This document shows positions 12,378-26,200 of a stretch of 64,000 bases of DNA, one piece after another. Both the position numbers and the translations under genes were made by a program. Under the pieces are notes generated by a model. The model was not told the origin of the DNA. It did no database searches and saw only the letters and a program-made list of their open reading frames with translations. The stretch comes from Dendrophyllia cribrosa (Eukaryota; Cnidaria; Anthozoa; Scleractinia; Dendrophylliidae): the NCBI GenBank assembly GCA_024195265.1, contig JAJLRJ010000010.1, positions 24,385,181 through 24,449,180 on the forward strand. The letters are read 5' to 3'. Position 1 is the first letter of the stretch. Every line of letters begins with the position of its first letter.

Positions 12378-12941
12378 ATTCTTGGTTTTCACGTGACATC
12401 ATAAAAATTCAAAAATCTAAACTATACATCCTACAAAGCTGTCACCAACATGGTATGTGGATACCAGTAGTATAATCTTTCGCAAAAAGTTTCAGGTTTT
12501 AACGATGTTTTGCTTCCGATTTATAAAGGTTTTAAATATATCACGCAATTCGTCACGCTATTTCAGATAAGCCGTGAAAATAAACAAAATTGGATCAGCT
12601 GAAAGTTATTTTTTGCATTATAAGTGCGTATAAGCCGATTTAATGGAGTTATAGCGAATACAATATTTTTTTATTTGATTTTTGGTGTAATTAAGACTTT
12701 GAATGTTTGGCCGCCATGTTTGTGCCCCTGAGTGGGGCACAAAGATGGCCGCTTCATACATTTCTTACTAAAAATGTCTAATACTCGTTCGCCTATAACT
12801 CTTGAACGAATGCTCTTGCACTTCAAAATTTAGCCCAGATGTGTAGTTTCAAACTCTCTACAATTCCGTGAACATTTTGGGATCGAAATCTGTTGTTTAA
12901 TGCTTTCAAATTATGATATACCGTAAGTGAAAACCAAGAAT
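12378..12941. repeat. Inverted-repeat element, ATTCTTGGTTTTCAC ends
   Basis: It starts ATTCTTGGTTTTCAC and ends with the exact inverse GTGAAAACCAAGAAT, about 564 bp apart. The centre holds a smaller palindrome around GTGCCCCTGAGTGGGGCAC with GGCCGCCAT and ATGGCCGC on either side. There is no coding capacity. It is probably a non-autonomous DNA transposon. Confidence 0.65.
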
Positions 12942-13807
12942 AGGTGAGGACACTTTGTGATACCAGTCAGTCATACCAGTCATGGAGTAGCGTGACCCCC
13001 CTCTGCCTGCACGTCTGGACATATCTCTGCTGCATGGTTGGTCTAATTGGATTGAATCGATGGTTTATCAATCAAGAGAGACCCGAAATATGACTAATAA
13101 AAAAGACACAGACGCTAATTTATACCTTACCCACTGCTGTTGTTTAAAGTCAAGTTTAAACATCGTTAAAATAAGTCAAAAACTACTCAAAACTATATTT
13201 TAAGCACGACTTTTAAACGCATTTTAAATACAAATACATTTAAAATAGCTTTTCAAACAGTTTGTAAGTAGTTAGAGAATTTATAACGCGTTTTTTCAAA
13301 AATTTGTAAACTGTTTTGATGCTAATTTTCCACTATTTTTGAAGGTGTTAAATCCTATTTGAAATACATTTTTAAAACGTTTCTGTGGATCAGAATTCAT
13401 CAAAACTACGCACACAAATGGTTTTAAAAATATATTTCAATATCGTTTTAAACAGGTTTAAGCATCGAAATAAATGGCTAAAAACTACTTAAAAAACATT
13501 ATTCAAATACATATCTTTCATATATTTTTTTAAAATAGATCAAAATAGCTTTTCAAAATACATTAAAAACAGTTTAAAAATAGTTTTTGGTTTGGTAATT
13601 GTCATACCTAATCGCTGCGCAGTGAAGCCGTGGGGATATGTTAACTCAAAATGCATTTTAGCGACACCCGTCATATAATCAATCGGTCGTCAAGAACGTC
13701 CCTAATAATATGCAGCAAATTAAAAAATTGTAAAGGTAGAAAGTAAACCAACAGATGAATTTACTAAGCGGAAAAAAAACGTTTTAAAGGCGTTATTTTC
13801 CTGAATA

Positions 13808-14310
13808 TTTCGCGGTTTGCTACTCAAGACAAGGATACTAATTAAGGGATACTCAGAAGCCGCTTTAGTGGAAAAAGACGAGCTTTCAGGGATAAAATCT
13901 TGCCTTCGAGGAACTTCATGTATTACGTTTTTATCAATGCGGGAGATGTTTGTTTTTTACGGATTTCAGAACCAGAAGCGGAGATTTGAATTTCCAAGCA
14001 GGCGAGGGACTTAAAGGTAAAACAGATTACATTTTTTGATTATATATTGTTAGTTTTTAAAAATAGATTTAAAAAAGGGCTTACATTCAGTTGTATCGAT
14101 TTCTTTAATTTCATCAAAGAAAGCTTGAGGTACGCGTTTTGCTTTTAAACGTAAACTATTATAAATGGAGATTTGAATAATTTTTTTCAAAAGAAGATTG
14201 TGTTGTCTATTTCTATGTGTTTGTTCATTCAGTAGATAGATTGAAAAGCGATTTTATGTAAACAAAACAAGACTTTGATTTTATAGTACAGTTCTATCTT
14301 CACTCGCATT
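13808..14310 (+). repeat. Dispersed repeat family, copy 2 (partial)
   Basis: Matches 6080-6640 in the same orientation, from the GCGGTTTGCTACTCAAGACA landmark through the AAACAAAACAAGACTTTGAT string. The short frame inside has no domain and is broken relative to the other copy. Confidence 0.6.
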
Positions 14311-15302
14311 TACGTTTTTGAGTGATTTTCTGCATATAAACGAGCCATAGGATTTCGTGACTCCATATTTGGGGTTACCATGGAAAGTGCTGCTGTTCTA
14401 AAACACTGAAGGCTCGAGTTTACAAGAAACGTCATTCTGACGTAGTGTTTTTGCTTCGTTAAGCGATACGAACAGATCAAATATGGTTTGTATGCGATTT
14501 TTGGTAAGTTTACAGCCATTTTTCATCTTTAGTAGCTGCCTGATGAGCATCATTAAGCGTGAAGGTAGCTAAGAGTCCACTTTCTCAATGAAACGAGTTA
14601 TGTGTTGTACTTCGTTTACAAATTTGGCTCGTTGCTAGTCGAACTGGAAAAATGGCCACCACAAAACGAAGCAGCTTTGGGACTAGACTGTGGATGAATT
14701 TCTTGACCTACCACGGCATATTTTGGAAGTTGCGACCACTGAAAAACACAGCAAGCGTGAAATTTAGGTGGTAGGTCGGAGTGGCTGTGGACTTAGTATA
14801 AATATGAAATATGTGGGGGCGGAACGAACCCTGTCAAAACTTCTCGATATGTCCCAGCATGCAGTGCGGTCGTGATGTTGAAAATCGAGGCAAGGCCAGG
14901 ATGCACCAGAACGAGATCTAGAGGCTGCAGCTCGGCCCGGCAACGAATAAGAGCAAAAAAAATCACTTCTAAGGTAGGACTAGGACTGAATTTTGCTGTG
15001 AATGTTGACTTTTGGGTTTGCAACAATGATTTCAATAAAAAAACTAAAGGCAAAAACGTGACTTTTGTTGTTTTTCTATGACGTTAAAAACGGTCATTTT
15101 TGTTCATCTCCAAATTCAAACGCTGATATTTTGCAAAAATCGCTGACTTTTTTGTGTTTATTGGGTGTCTCAATTTGAAGGACTTCCTAGTCAATGCACA
15201 CAACTGCAATGTTCGCGCGATTGAGAAAGTTGCAATTTTTTAAAGCAGTGGAGTCTTATCGTTCCACTTAAGAACGATTTTGGCCGGGACCGTCCTCAAA
15301 GG

Positions 15303-15990
15303 GTTAAAGGTAAAACAAAATACATTTTTTTAGATGAGAATTTATGCTGATATCAATCTGTGATTGACTTAATTTTCACTGCGTTAGTTTTGGAGAATTG
15401 TTTATAAAACGTGCTCAAATTCAGTTGTATTGATTTCTTACATTTCAAAGACAGTTCGCTCTCGATGCGCTATAATAAAAGGTACGTGTTTTGCTTTTAA
15501 TCATAAACTTATTGAGATTTGAAAAAAAATTCCAAAGAAGATTGTGTTGTGCATTTTTATGTGTTTGTTCATTTATTACATAGGTTGAAAAGCGATTTTA
15601 TGTAAACAAAACAAGACTTGGATTTTATAGTTCTAACTTCACTCGCGTCGCCTTTAATATGCAAATATATTTGTGTATTTTTTTGCAATTTTGATTTCCA
15701 AATCAGTGTCTCGGGCAATTTTTGATACGCAACAGGTGTATTTTATTCGGAAATAAGTCATACTAGTTATATTCTGCAACGAGAAAAAGTCATTTTTGTG
15801 AAATTTTGTGCGGTCTAAATGTACTGTGCAGACGGTCGCGTAATACTGTTTTTGAGAATTGCTAACTGACTGAAAAATAGCCGGGTCGTCAATCTTAATT
15901 CTTGTGCTTCCGACCTTTCACCTTAGTTTAGCTTATCATCGGTTTTCTGTTCAGAGAGCGACGCTGTTAGGCTCAGCCTATCTATGTATA
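15303..15990 (+). repeat. Dispersed repeat family, copy 3 (right part)
   Basis: Matches about 6310-6975, including GATATCAATCTGTGATTGAC, AAACAAAACAAGACTTGGAT and CAGACGGTCGCGTAATACTG, and ends at GACGCTGTTAGGCTCAGCC. Confidence 0.65.
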
Positions 15991-16495
15991 TTAAAGCAGA
16001 ATAAATAGGATGATCAGCCCTTAACAATAAAATTCTTCTTTAATAGTTAATTATGGAGCATTAAAACACTACAGTGATAATTAATTAATTGCATTTTCGC
16101 ACAACTACAACTAAATCTAGTTATATAGAATTTCAAATAGCCGCTTCAGTCGTTGTTAAGATGATTAATGGAAGTTTAATTGAGTTTTGCTTAAAAAATT
16201 TAATTCGACGCTGTGGCACGATATGTATTGTCTGTATTGTGTACTGTTGCCTAGTCAGGCGTTGTCTGTCGTTAAATTCCGATCATATGTTATTCGGATT
16301 AATTAGTTAGTAAGACGTATATATAGTGGTTTGTAATCAGAGACAGTCATTGTACGTTTTGTTCGCTCTATGACAAGTTAGTTCCATTTCTGTACTGTTA
16401 AGTTTTTTTCTTTATTTTACCCTCCCTACCCACCTGCTTTCGGGTCGAGAGGTTTGTTTGTGGAGTGATCTAGTAGTCATTCTTATTTAACATTG

Positions 16496-16995
16496 NNNNN
16501 NNNNNNNNNNNNNNNNNNNNNNNNNNNNNNNNNNNNNNNNNNNNNNNNNNNNNNNNNNNNNNNNNNNNNNNNNNNNNNNNNNNNNNNNNNNNNNNNNNNN
16601 NNNNNNNNNNNNNNNNNNNNNNNNNNNNNNNNNNNNNNNNNNNNNNNNNNNNNNNNNNNNNNNNNNNNNNNNNNNNNNNNNNNNNNNNNNNNNNNNNNNN
16701 NNNNNNNNNNNNNNNNNNNNNNNNNNNNNNNNNNNNNNNNNNNNNNNNNNNNNNNNNNNNNNNNNNNNNNNNNNNNNNNNNNNNNNNNNNNNNNNNNNNN
16801 NNNNNNNNNNNNNNNNNNNNNNNNNNNNNNNNNNNNNNNNNNNNNNNNNNNNNNNNNNNNNNNNNNNNNNNNNNNNNNNNNNNNNNNNNNNNNNNNNNNN
16901 NNNNNNNNNNNNNNNNNNNNNNNNNNNNNNNNNNNNNNNNNNNNNNNNNNNNNNNNNNNNNNNNNNNNNNNNNNNNNNNNNNNNNNNNNNNNNNN
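16496..16995. other. Assembly gap, 500 N
   Basis: A run of exactly 500 ambiguous bases, the usual placeholder for a scaffold gap of unknown size. Open frames reported across it are artefacts. The promoter and first non-coding exon of the microexon gene may be in or near it. Confidence 0.98.
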
Positions 16996-17160
16996 TTTTT
17001 CAAGGTGCAAACCATTTTCTAATTCCAAGGTTAAGACTGCAAGGCTCGCCAAACGATTTTTGTGTTTCGTTACTTCTCTTTCATTATTGAGTGGTAAATT
17101 GAACATAAAAACCGATCGAATTAGACAAACGGCGACTAACGTAAATTGTTTTTCTTGCAG

Positions 17161-17241
17161 TGCATCAGCCATTGAAGATGAAGTTTTCAGCTGTTTCTCT
17201 AATTTTTTTCCTGCTCTTCTTGAATGCTGTTTCTACTTCAG
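17161..17241 (+). CDS. Microexon gene exon 1: 5' UTR end plus signal peptide
   Basis: Follows a TTTTTCTTGCAG acceptor, so a non-coding exon precedes it. ATG at 17178 starts MKFSAVSLIFFLLFLNAVST, a typical signal peptide: basic n-region, hydrophobic core and small residues before the likely cleavage. The exon ends in phase 1 at the GTAAATAC donor. Confidence 0.82.
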
Positions 17242-20200
17242 GTAAATACTGCGCAACTTGTTTCACCACTCCAACGGAAGCTTATACTACAAGTTTCATG
17301 TTTTTTTTGTTCTTAACTATGCGCCTTGCAAGGGACCGCACGGGACCGCGTGCCCCGTTTGCGCCTTTCCAATTACCGTAAAACTCCGAACTAATTTATA
17401 ACAAAAAATTCATCAATCTCAAATCTTTATTTTAACACGGTAAACATTCATCAAGTTGATACAAAATAAAATACAACTACAATATAATTTCTACTAACAA
17501 TTAATACGTATCTATAAAGTCTATTAATAAAAATGCTACTTGTAATTACACTGAACTAGACCTGTTTTCCATGAATGCCGTGTATTTAACTTAATTAACT
17601 AAAATGAAGGTTTAACAATTGCTTAAAACGATTGAGAGATTTCTCTTGCCTTAAATGGTAGGGCAGTTTGTTCCGGAGAGTTTTTAAGTAGTTAGTTCTT
17701 GGTAAAGGGGCATTGAATTTGTTTGTAGAGTCCCTTAATAAGACATAGCCTGACTTACTGCGCTCAGTAAACAGAGAGGATAAGTACTCAGGAGCCAGAT
17801 TATTTAGAACTTTGAACACCATTAATTTGACGCTGGGTAATCAGATCCTTTCAATAATATTGACCTGAAAATACATGACAAAGGAGTCATTTTAACTTAG
17901 AAGTTGCTTTTAATTATCATCAACACAAAAGAGAATCATCAGTGTTTATAAGATGCCTACAGATGGCAGAACTGATTCTGTTGAGAAATAGGAAAGGAAA
18001 TAACAATTACTTTAATTTCATTTTTTTTTTTTGCATAAGTTGTGCCATTCAAACGGCAGCAGAAACAGGATATGATGAGAAAGAAACGTTCTTTGACCTC
18101 GCAAAGTAAGTAGAAACACAATCTACAGCTTGCATTTATTTTATTGGTGTTTCCCTTTCTCACATAAAATGATTTTAATCAAGAGCGTTTTATTTTAAAG
18201 AAAAATGTAATTCCTAAGTGGTCCAGAAGGCTAATTTCAATTAAAAAGAAATTATGTGGCCGATACTCTTGCAACAATTTTGTTTATTGATAATTTGTTT
18301 TCATAAAGTGAGCGACAGCAGTGAAAGCGAGTTTTATTATCCAGATGAACTTTCGGATAACTTCGGATAACTAACCGACTTTCAGATGGAAGCATGAAAG
18401 AATTAATCGCGCGAAAAAGAAAACAAGGAAACACCGTTAAGAAATTAAACTAAGTACGACAGGAATGTTTCTTGGAGAATTTGGAGAAACTATAGACGAG
18501 TAACAGACGTAATTTGTTATGAGCCCGGGGGGACTCCTATATTAAAATGACGGGGGTGCTCGCCGGAAATTTTCGAAAAACACCCTAAAAGGTACCAGAA
18601 TCTCGTTTGATGGGCGTGGCTCCTAAGAGGTACCAATTCTAAAACAACACGTCATATTCTGTCATATTTTCCTGCTCATATCCAAAAAGGTACCGCGATA
18701 ATTCTAACGGTGGTCATTTTAAATTTTAATACCCTAAGCGGTACCAATCTACAAATTTTAACCCCTAAAAGGTACGACGAGCACCCCCGTCATTTTTATA
18801 TGGGAGTCCCCCCCCCCGGGGGGTTATGAGCTGGAAAAATCGCTGTCCACAGAAAAGAAAAAACAGAGTACGAGCCGGGACACGCTTCTTCTTCCTTCTC
18901 GATAAGTATCCAAAGATATAAATTTCATAAAAACTCACGAAATGCTTCTAAAGGACGTTCAAAGTCAGCACGTTTCTTTCCGCCACCCGCTCGAGTCTGA
19001 ATAGGGTTAAGGACAAGTACCAAGTACAATTATGAAAATTACGTTAGTTACCCATGCAATTTTCTCAACATTGTTATACTTGTTAAACTTAAAACAAAGG
19101 AGGTGGAAAATCTATGGTGTTAATATTAAGTCAAAACATAACGAAAAACTATAGATGTACAATAAATTAATCGTAGCTTATAATTATAGGTTTATCTTGA
19201 CTGCAGCTTAGATGTGCCGGTTATAAATTATAACAAAAGAAATTTAAACTGCATTATCAAGAAAGTGTTAACATGATAATGTTTCTTTTGTTTCAGTGTT
19301 CGAATTGGAATTGTCAAGTGAGTAACTCAATTTTACTTTACCTGATCGCACTTTCTTCTTTTGGCCGAATTATGGTCATTTTAAAAATAATCCTACCCAC
19401 TTCTATACCCCCCAGAATATTAACCAAGAAATACCTAATATACCCTCCTGAACATCAACCAAGAAATACCTACTATACCCTCCTGAATATCAGCCAAGAA
19501 ATACCTACTATACCCTCCTGAACATCAACCATGAAATACCTACTATACCCTCCTGAACATCAACCAAGAAATACCTACTATACCCTTCTGAATATCAACC
19601 AAGAAATACCTACTATACCCTCCTGAACATCAACAAAGAAATACCTACTATACCCTCCTGAATGTCAACCAAGAAATATCTACTATACCCTCCTGAATGT
19701 CAACCAAGAAATACCTACTATACCCTCCTGAATGTCAACCAAGAAATACCTACTATACCCTCCTGAACATCAACCAAGAAATACCTACTATACCCTCCTG
19801 AACATCAACAAAGAAATACCTACTATACCCTCCTGAATGTCAACCAAGAAATATTTACTATACCCTCCTGAATATCAACCAAGAAATACCTACTATACCC
19901 TCCTGAACATCAACAAAGAAATACTATATTGTATATAGTTGTAGTGGCTAGCGTTGTAAAATAAAGTGTATGTTGTTGTATGTTGTTGTATACCTACTAT
20001 ACCCTCCTGAATATCAACCAAGAAATACCTACTATACCCTCCTGAATATCAACCAAGAAATACCTACTATATCCTCCTGAAAATCAACCAAGAAATACCT
20101 ACTATACCCTCCTAAATATCAACCAAGCAATACCTACTATATCCTCCTAAATATCAACCAAAAAATATCTACTATACCCTCCTAAATATCAACCAAGCAA

Positions 20201-23200
20201 TACCTACTATACCCTCCTGAACATCAACCAAGAAATACCTACTATACCCTCCTGAACATCAACCAAGAAATACCTACTACACCCTCCTGAACATCAACCA
20301 AGAAATACCTACTATACCCTCCTAAATATCAACCAAGCAATACCTACTGTACCCTCCTGAACATCAACCAAGAAATACCTACTATATCCTCCTGAACATC
20401 AACCAAGAAATACCTACTATACCCTCCTAAATATCAACCAAGAAATACCTACTATACCCTCCTAAATATCAACCAAGAAATACCTACTGTACCCTCCTGA
20501 ACATCAACCAAGAAATACCTACTATACCCTCCTGAATATCAACCAAGCAATACCTACTATACCCTCCTAAATATCAACCAAAAAATACCTACTATATCCT
20601 CCTAAATATCAACCAAGCAATACCTACTATATCCTCCTAAATATCAACCAAGAAATACCTACTGTAGCCTTCTGAACATCAACCAAGAAATACCTACTGT
20701 ACCCTCCTAAATATCAACCAAGCAATACCTACTATATCCTCCTAAATATCAACCAAGCAATACCTACTATATCCTCCTAAATATCAACCAAGAAATACCT
20801 ACTATATCCTCCTAAATATCAACCAAGCAATACCTACTGTAGCCTTCTGAATATCAACCAAAAAATACCTACTGTACCCTCCTGAATATCAACCACGAAA
20901 TACCTACTATATCCTCATGAATATCAACCAAGAAATACCTACTATATCCTCCTGAATATAAACCACAAAATACCTACTATAGCCTCATAAATATCAAAAA
21001 GAAATACCTACTATATCCTCCTGAATATCAACCAAGAAATATCTACTATACCCTCCTCAATATCAACCAGCCTAAATATCAAAAAGAAATACCTACTATA
21101 TCCTACTGAATATCAACCAAGAAATATCTACTATACCCTCCTCAATATCAACCAAGAAATACCTACTATACCCTCCTGAATGTCAACCAAGAAATACCTA
21201 CTATACCCTCCTGAATGTCAACCAAGAAATACCTACTATATCCTCCTGAATATCAACCAAGAAATATCTACTATATCCTCCTGAATATCAACCAAGAAAT
21301 ATCTACTATACCCTCCTGAATATCAACTAAGAAATATCTACTATACCTTACTGAATATCAACCAAGAAATACCTACTATATCCTCCTGAATATCAACCAC
21401 AAAATACCTACTATATCCTCATGAATATCAAAAAGAAATACCTACTATATCCTCCTGAATATCAACCAAGAAATATCTACTATACCCTCCTCAATATCAA
21501 CCAACCTAAATATCAAAAAGAAATACCTACTATATCCTCCTGAATATCAACCAAGAAATATCTACTATACCCTCCTGAATATCAACCAAGAAATACCTAC
21601 TATACCCTCCTGAATGTCAACCAAGAAATACCTACTATATCCTCCTGAATATCAACCAAGAAATACCTACTATATCCTCATGAATATCAACCAAGAAATA
21701 TCTACTATACCCTCCTGAATATCAACCAAGAAATATCTACTATACCCTCCTGAATATCAACCAAGAAATACCTACTATATCCTCCTGAATATCAACCAAG
21801 AAATATCTACTATACCCTCCTGAATATCAACTAAGAAATATCTACTATACCTTCCTGAATATCAACCAAGAAATACCTACTATACCCTCCTAAATGTCAA
21901 CCGAGAAATACTTACTATATCCTCCTGAATATCAACCAAGAAATACCCACTATACCCCCCTGAATAATTAGATTATCCTACCATTGTGCGAATCGTCTAC
22001 CCTTGCCGGTAAACTAAGAAAGTTTCCTTGAATTTTCACTAGCTGTGGAAATTAGGAAAATGTCATTGAATTTACATTCTGCCCGCAGAATTTTCATTTA
22101 AAAGGTGCACGCTCTTATTTCATACAAATCATTAAGTCATTCGTTAAACGTGAATTTTCTTTACCGCCGCTTAAATTCAGCTAACTGGATCGTGTCCTGG
22201 ACCTTTAATTGAATCATTAACTAAAATAATTGATAATTGTAACATTGACATTTGTTACCCTGGCTAGAAGGGAACGCAAATCGACGCACGTTTCGTAAAT
22301 GTTATGGTGTTCACGTACACGACGTGGTATCCAAATATGGACTCATACAACATGCAAGGTTTATGTATTAGTTGCAGAAAAAAACATTTTTATTAGATAA
22401 GGACATGATCATTCTTTACGTCTTTAAGTTGAACTGATGATTATTATATTCATTTGTTTCAGGACAGACGAATGAAATCAAAGCGACCATGCAACGTAGG
22501 CAAAATAATTACATTGTTTCTATATATATATGGACTGTAAATGCATTTTTTTCGCGGACATGTTAATCTTTGAACTAAGATCCCATTCGGAACTCTTTAT
22601 AAACCGTACCAGATTTGCTGATTGCGTACTCCTTTTTCATATGTAGAGTTTTAATAGCTTTTGATTCCATGTTTTGCTATAACCTAGCCCCAATATAACT
22701 CCTTTGATCCGGCGCTTTACGCTGCGTTGCCTTGGTGTGGTATCATGCAGATTGTTTGTTCTCCCTCCTCGCTCGTCAAACAGAAGTGAGATTGTCTTTA
22801 TGCACATAGTATTTGTTTTAATGGAAATTAAACAAAGCAATAGAAATTTGTCATCACATGATGTATTTTGTTTTGTAATACATATACCTTTTTTGCGAAA
22901 GCTTATAATTTCGCGTCGCAAAGAACAAAAGACAAAAAGTTCTTACTAGCAATTACGTTTTCATGTTCACTGTTTCCTAATGCTGAATGTCAGCTTCACA
23001 AAATTTTAGGCGAGTATCACATGGACTTAGAAAACGAAATCATCACATTGTAGATAAAATTTGTTATTATTTGTTTGTTACGAATGTTAATAGACTTTAT
23101 TATATGGCTGAACTGGCCCGTGATGAAAAGGAGCATTCTGATTGGTTCCCTGAGCGGTCCGAATTTTTGCATACGGACCGCTGAGATGGACGAATTAATT

Positions 23201-26200
23201 TCGCAAAATCCCTTTTATGAAACATTAAACAGAAAAACTTTTTTTAAAGTAGAAACACTTTTTCTTCATGTTTGGCGGATGATTTCGGTTAAACTGTTAC
23301 GAAAGTGGCCTGAAAAATGCAAAGTATACGGCTTAACTTTGCCAGGCGCGTTTGCCGAGAACGGATCCATCAATTTATCAGCAAAATTTTAAATGAGCCA
23401 TAATAATAAAACCTTTATTGAACTAGCTTGAACTAGCTTGTTCGGTCCGTATTGGGAAATGTTGATCTCGTTCTTTTTTTGCAAGTTTATGGACGAAAAG
23501 ATCTCGACCAATATTTTCCCAATACGGACCTCACGTTAGTTCAATAACGTATATGTTCTAGGCGTTCAGATAGTAAGGAAAGGCGGCACGCGAACAAAAC
23601 ATATTGCGAGTGCCGACGGAGGGAATGCTCCCCGGGAACACAATTTTAACGCCTAGAACAGGCTGTGTATATTGCAATCACACAACATTAGAACAGTTTT
23701 CCATTGAGTGTCGAAAGTAATTTTGCAATTGCTTTGGTTTTGTATTGCTATGTTTTGTGATTGGCTAAAAATCTCGTGCCGCGTTCTCAACCAATCAGAA
23801 GTAAAACCAAAACCAATCGTCACTTGCTCCTACGCGTTTTCCCACGCTAGGCGTCGGCTACATGTATTTGCTTTGGGCTCCGTTCATTGAATTGTCTGCG
23901 TCTGTCGTGATTGGCCAGAATGATTACTTTAGCACTATAGCACTAATAAGGAATTATTGCTCGCATCTGGCACAACTTACATTCCCCTCAGTACATGGGT
24001 TGTATATGGATTGACGGATTATTATTGTATTGGCTTATGGTAAGTGCCAAAAGACAGTAACTATCAATTGGACGGTTGAGGCCGGGTTAACATGCGCAAT
24101 GTTAACAAGAATGCAATTATAAAAGCAAACGATTTACACGAAAAACAAATGCAAATGCAAGCGCAAGAAACCGATCATATGTGGGGTGCGTATTTGAAGC
24201 TATTTTTTCAAGTTGAGATTATTATGTCACACTTCACTTTGCTAGTTCTTGTGCTAGTGTTTATGTTTGCAAGGCCTGACAAGTGAAATAAATGCAAATG
24301 TAAGCCCAAGCCGAGCACAAAACAATGGAACGTTTCTTTTTTCTTGTACTTGCATTTCAGCTTCGATGTTTATACGAACTAGCCTTTGTGACTCAAGTAT
24401 GATACAGGCCCGGGGGGGGGGGGGGACTCCCTTAAATACGCTATATAGGTATGTGCCGCCCGATAGGGTAGGGTTTTTTAGGTGCTCAGTCCTTAAATAG
24501 GGTATCCTTTTTGGTATTGTGGTCCTTAGATATTCCTTAGATAGGGTCACTAAATTGCAGTATCCACCCCAACGCGCAAAACGAAAAAAATATGGTCTGT
24601 TAAAACTGGGCCTTAAAAAGGGTATCAAATCTCGATTTTCTACCCTTAAATAGGGTCAGGATTCGTAAACCTTGGCGGCACACACCTATCCTACATTGTC
24701 GGGAGTACCCCTCCCCCCCCCCCCCCCCCCCCCCCCGGGGATACGGGCTAAAGTTTTTCAGGAAAGCATCAGAACCACGTTTCTCAACGTTCTGTTCCTG
24801 CACGCCTTGTTTTATTTATTTTTTGATAGACTTTACTGATAGAATCTTAACGGACCAGCCACGAGGCCACCTCAATCAAAATAGCTGAAAGGACACGTAC
24901 TCATTTTCAACTTGTGAATCGTCATTCGATTTAACCTTGTACTATGAGCAAGTAAACCCTTAAGTACTGAAGCATGTATTGAAAGAAACTTGCATTAACA
25001 TGCAGGGAGGTTTAATGGGTTGTTTACATCTTTACAGAATTGATTGTAATGTATTGTTATATTGATTTGTTTCAGAACAGACTGATTTTCTCGTTGGCGG
25101 CCAAAACAGTAAGCAAAATATATGTCATTTGCGGTTTTTATAGTGGTTATTAAATAGCAATAACAAGCATGAATTAAAGGGAGGGTTTCACGGTTCGGCG
25201 CATGTGCAAGCTATGCCGTAAGCCATTTAAATTCATTGTTTAGACCAATCGGAAGCGAGTTGATAACTCTGGCGGGAAATTTGCCCGTGAAAATGTCGCT
25301 GATTGAATGGATGATTATACATACCAATGTGCGCCATGAAAGCCACCAGAGCGTAGAATAAATCCTTCGGGTCAAAGGTTTTATTCAGTGTTGACTTTGT
25401 CGGTGTAATCCGTTGAAGTTTTCTGTGAATTTTGGACATCCTTCGCTTTGTTTGGACTAATTATAGTATGTGATTATTGAAGTAAATGTGAGCGGTTTTT
25501 TAACCGATAAAATTAATTGGCAAGTAAGCGAATAAAGCATTTTAATCTGTGCACATGCGCCGAACCGTGAAGCCCTCCCTTTAACATCGTTTTCTCACGG
25601 ATATGTTAACCTTTGAACTTAGACCGTTATCAAAACTCTTTTCAATTCGTACTAGATTTGTTGATTTTGTACTATTTTCATATATAGAGTTAAAAATACC
25701 TTCTGATTTCGTGTCTTGCAATAACCCGGTCTTCAATTTAGCTCCTTTGATCAGGCGCTATACGCTGCGTTGCCTTGTTGGTGATGTGGTGTCATGATAG
25801 TTCATCTGCGCATGCTTCTCGCTCGTCAAACAGAAGCAAGATTTTCTTTATCCACATAGTAATTTGTTTTAATGAAAATCAAAGAAAACAACAGTAATTA
25901 TGTATTTGTTTTTGATGCATATGACACTTTGGCGAAAGCTAATAATTGCGCCGGTTTTATGTAATATCCTTATTGATATACTTATATGTTTCAGTGATAT
26001 TGAATGACATTGCGCCTTTGGACCAAAACAATAATGGTAAGCGAAACAGTTTTGTACAATTTTAGGTTTTTGTTTTGCATAGTTATGGATTACCGCTCAT
26101 AACAACTTAAATAAATCCTACTTCTCCTAGTGGTTTACGCGTCTTACATTCGATCTGAATATCAATAATTCAACCTGGTCTATGTGGCTGTGTTTTTCTT

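Larger units (their letters stand above)
11769..16495. other. Repeat-rich region without recognised genes
   Basis: This region should contain the missing 5' exon(s) of the PAN/EGF gene, but I could not identify a signal-peptide exon in phase. It contains an inverted-repeat element at 12378-12941, AT-rich sequence with repeated TTTTAAAA words (13140-13600) and two copies of the dispersed repeat (13808-14310 and 15303-15990). Confidence 0.5.

Noticed and set aside
16470..17245. Long open frames over 16496-16995
   Set aside because: They consist almost entirely of N bases in the assembly gap.
19397..21965. Regularly spaced repeats resembling a CRISPR array
   Set aside because: The entire 35-bp unit repeats without unique spacers, in a eukaryotic intron. 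It is a minisatellite.
23075..23392. 105-codon frame as a gene
   Set aside because: It lies within an interspersed repeat whose second copy (63506-63874) has stops in that frame, and has no domain.
24254..24803. Proline/glycine-rich frames on both strands
   Set aside because: They arise from G and C runs and the inverted repeat at 24407-24737.
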